From: Acidovorax sp. NCPPB 3576
GTDB lineage: Bacteria > Pseudomonadota > Gammaproteobacteria > Burkholderiales > Burkholderiaceae_C
Length of the DNA stretch: 64,000 bases
Direction: 5' to 3'
NCBI RefSeq assembly: GCF_028473605.1
Contig: NZ_CP097267.1
Coordinates: 5,262,501-5,326,500, forward strand
The position numbers and the translations under genes were made by a program. Below, one piece after another: positions 63,338-64,000 of this stretch (position 1 is its first letter; every line of letters starts with the position of its first letter). The notes under the pieces are model-generated. The model was not told the DNA's origin. It saw only the letters and a list, made by a program, of their open reading frames with translations, and ran no database searches.

Positions 63338-64000
63338 TCAGCGCGCGCGCAGCAGCTCGCCCACTTCCAGCAGCACCAGCTCGTTGTCGTCGGCCTGGTT
63401 GGGCTCGCGGCTGGAGCTGAACGGCAGGTTGTTGTCGTTGCCCACCACGATGTGCGTGGCGTCCACCACGTCCACGTTCTCGATGGTGAAGAACGGGAAG
63501 GCGAGCACGCCGTTGCTCAAAGGCTTCTTCGCCAGGCGCTGCGGGTCCTGGATGTTCAGCAGGTCGATGTAGCCCACCTTGCGCAGTTCGGCGCCCGCGT
63601 TGGCTTCGGTCAGCTCCACCTTGTACACGCGCTTGAACTTCGCCAGGTCGTGGAAGCAGTCCGTGCGCTTCTGGCCCTCGGGACAGGCCTTGTCGGCCGT
63701 GCCCTCGCCGTTGTCGCGCTCGATGATCAGGCCGGTGTTCTCGTCGATCATGTTGAAGTCGCCGATGGCATGGTGGTTGGCCTCCAGCACGTACTTCCAG
63801 TGGCGGCCCGTCCACTTTTCGGCGCGCACGTCGAACTCCAGCACGCGCAGGTATTGTTTGCCGCCTTCCACCGATTCATAGGCCTTGGCCGATTCGTTCC
63901 ACACCGGGCCTTCCAGCAGCGCGTAGAGCTTGCTGCCGTCCCTGGACGACGCCATGCCCTCGAAGCCCTTGGAGCGCTTGATCTCGAAGGCCGGCGCCTT
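63338..64000 (-). CDS. Phytase-like esterase family protein (5-prime end outside window)
   Basis: C-terminal 220 residues of a larger protein; the start lies beyond the right edge. It resembles the esterase-like activity of phytase family: KGFEGMASSRDG, KWKYVLE-type strand region near EANHHAIGDFNMI, LIIERDNGEGTADKACPEGQK and LPFSSSREPNQADDNELVLLEVG. Probably an exported phosphatase or esterase. Stop at 63338. Confidence 0.82.
   Translation of the reverse strand, partial: KAPAFEIKRSKGFEGMASSRDGSKLYALLEGPVWNESAKAYESVEGGKQYLRVLEFDVRAEKWTGRHWKYVLEANHHAIGDFNMIDENTGLIIERDNGEGTADKACPEGQKRTDCFHDLAKFKRVYKVELTEANAGAELRKVGYIDLLNIQDPQRLAKKPLSNGVLAFPFFTIENVDVVDATHIVVGNDNNLPFSSSREPNQADDNELVLLEVGELLRAR

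Noticed and set aside
1..64000. tRNA, rRNA, CRISPR arrays, insertion sequences, integrase or phage genes
   Set aside because: Looked for by typical sequence features (TPsiC arm GGTTCGA, regular direct repeats with spacers, transposase motifs) and none was seen. A covariance-model scan could still find a tRNA missed by eye.

Overview
The window is GC-rich chromosomal DNA with gene families, operon style (many ATGA overlaps) and intergenic GCTATT...AATAGC palindromes that point to a betaproteobacterium of the Comamonadaceae, most likely Acidovorax or a close relative. This placement is inferred from gene content and repeats; no rRNA or tRNA gene was seen. About 62 protein genes are supported, nearly all intact. 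The gene at the right edge is cut by the window.

Layout. 0-8 kb: a two-component system (sensor kinase and response regulator) divergent from a tripartite heavy-metal RND efflux operon. 8-13 kb: a chemoreceptor, then a copper block with the P-type ATPase CopA divergent from copZ-cueR; both sides carry MerR-type promoters with 19-bp spacers. 13-15.2 kb: enoyl-CoA hydratase and a thiolase. 15.3-17.5 kb: a small accessory patch with a candidate type VI secretion amidase/immunity pair (BPSL0067/STY0301 type), DUF3297, and an STM2901-like/DUF1493 pair whose first gene seems to use a CTG start. 17.5-22.5 kb: membrane protein genes, DUF6644/DUF6152, rdgC, a Spy/LTXXQ protein and pagL. pagL carries a perfect terminator hairpin inside its signal-peptide codons. 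22.6-23.4 kb: a non-coding region with two parallel sets of DnaA boxes, each ending in a CTACTACTAC run and AT-rich DNA, resembling a duplicated replication-origin core. 23.5-32 kb: a 1500-residue GGDEF/EAL protein, DAHP synthase, an NlpC/P60 lipoprotein, a CLC channel and ssb.

32-39.3 kb is a redox and aromatic-type accessory region: amidohydrolase (gamma-resorcylate decarboxylase-like), two DJ-1/PfpI proteins, several dimeric alpha+beta barrel proteins (two of them exported), SDR, LysR and AraC regulators. 39.4-41.6 kb is a BigR-type sulfide/persulfide module (two YeeE/YedE proteins, an ArsR-family sensor and a divergent persulfide dioxygenase). 42-47 kb holds lactate permease, a LysR regulator, mnmA and a NUDIX gene. 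47.3-52.1 kb is a periplasmic aldehyde oxidase operon (paoABC plus an XdhC/PaoD maturation factor). 52.2-64 kb holds small stress genes (YciI, SDR, HxlR), chrA, three regulator/enzyme or transporter neighbourhoods, GNAT, a second diguanylate cyclase, riboflavin synthase and a partial phytase-like esterase.

Taken together the region handles metals (divalent cation RND, Cu, chromate), reactive sulfur, aldehydes and quinones or electrophiles, plus two c-di-GMP enzymes. The most unusual items are the origin-like non-coding region, the intragenic pagL terminator, and the small toxin/immunity-style patch.
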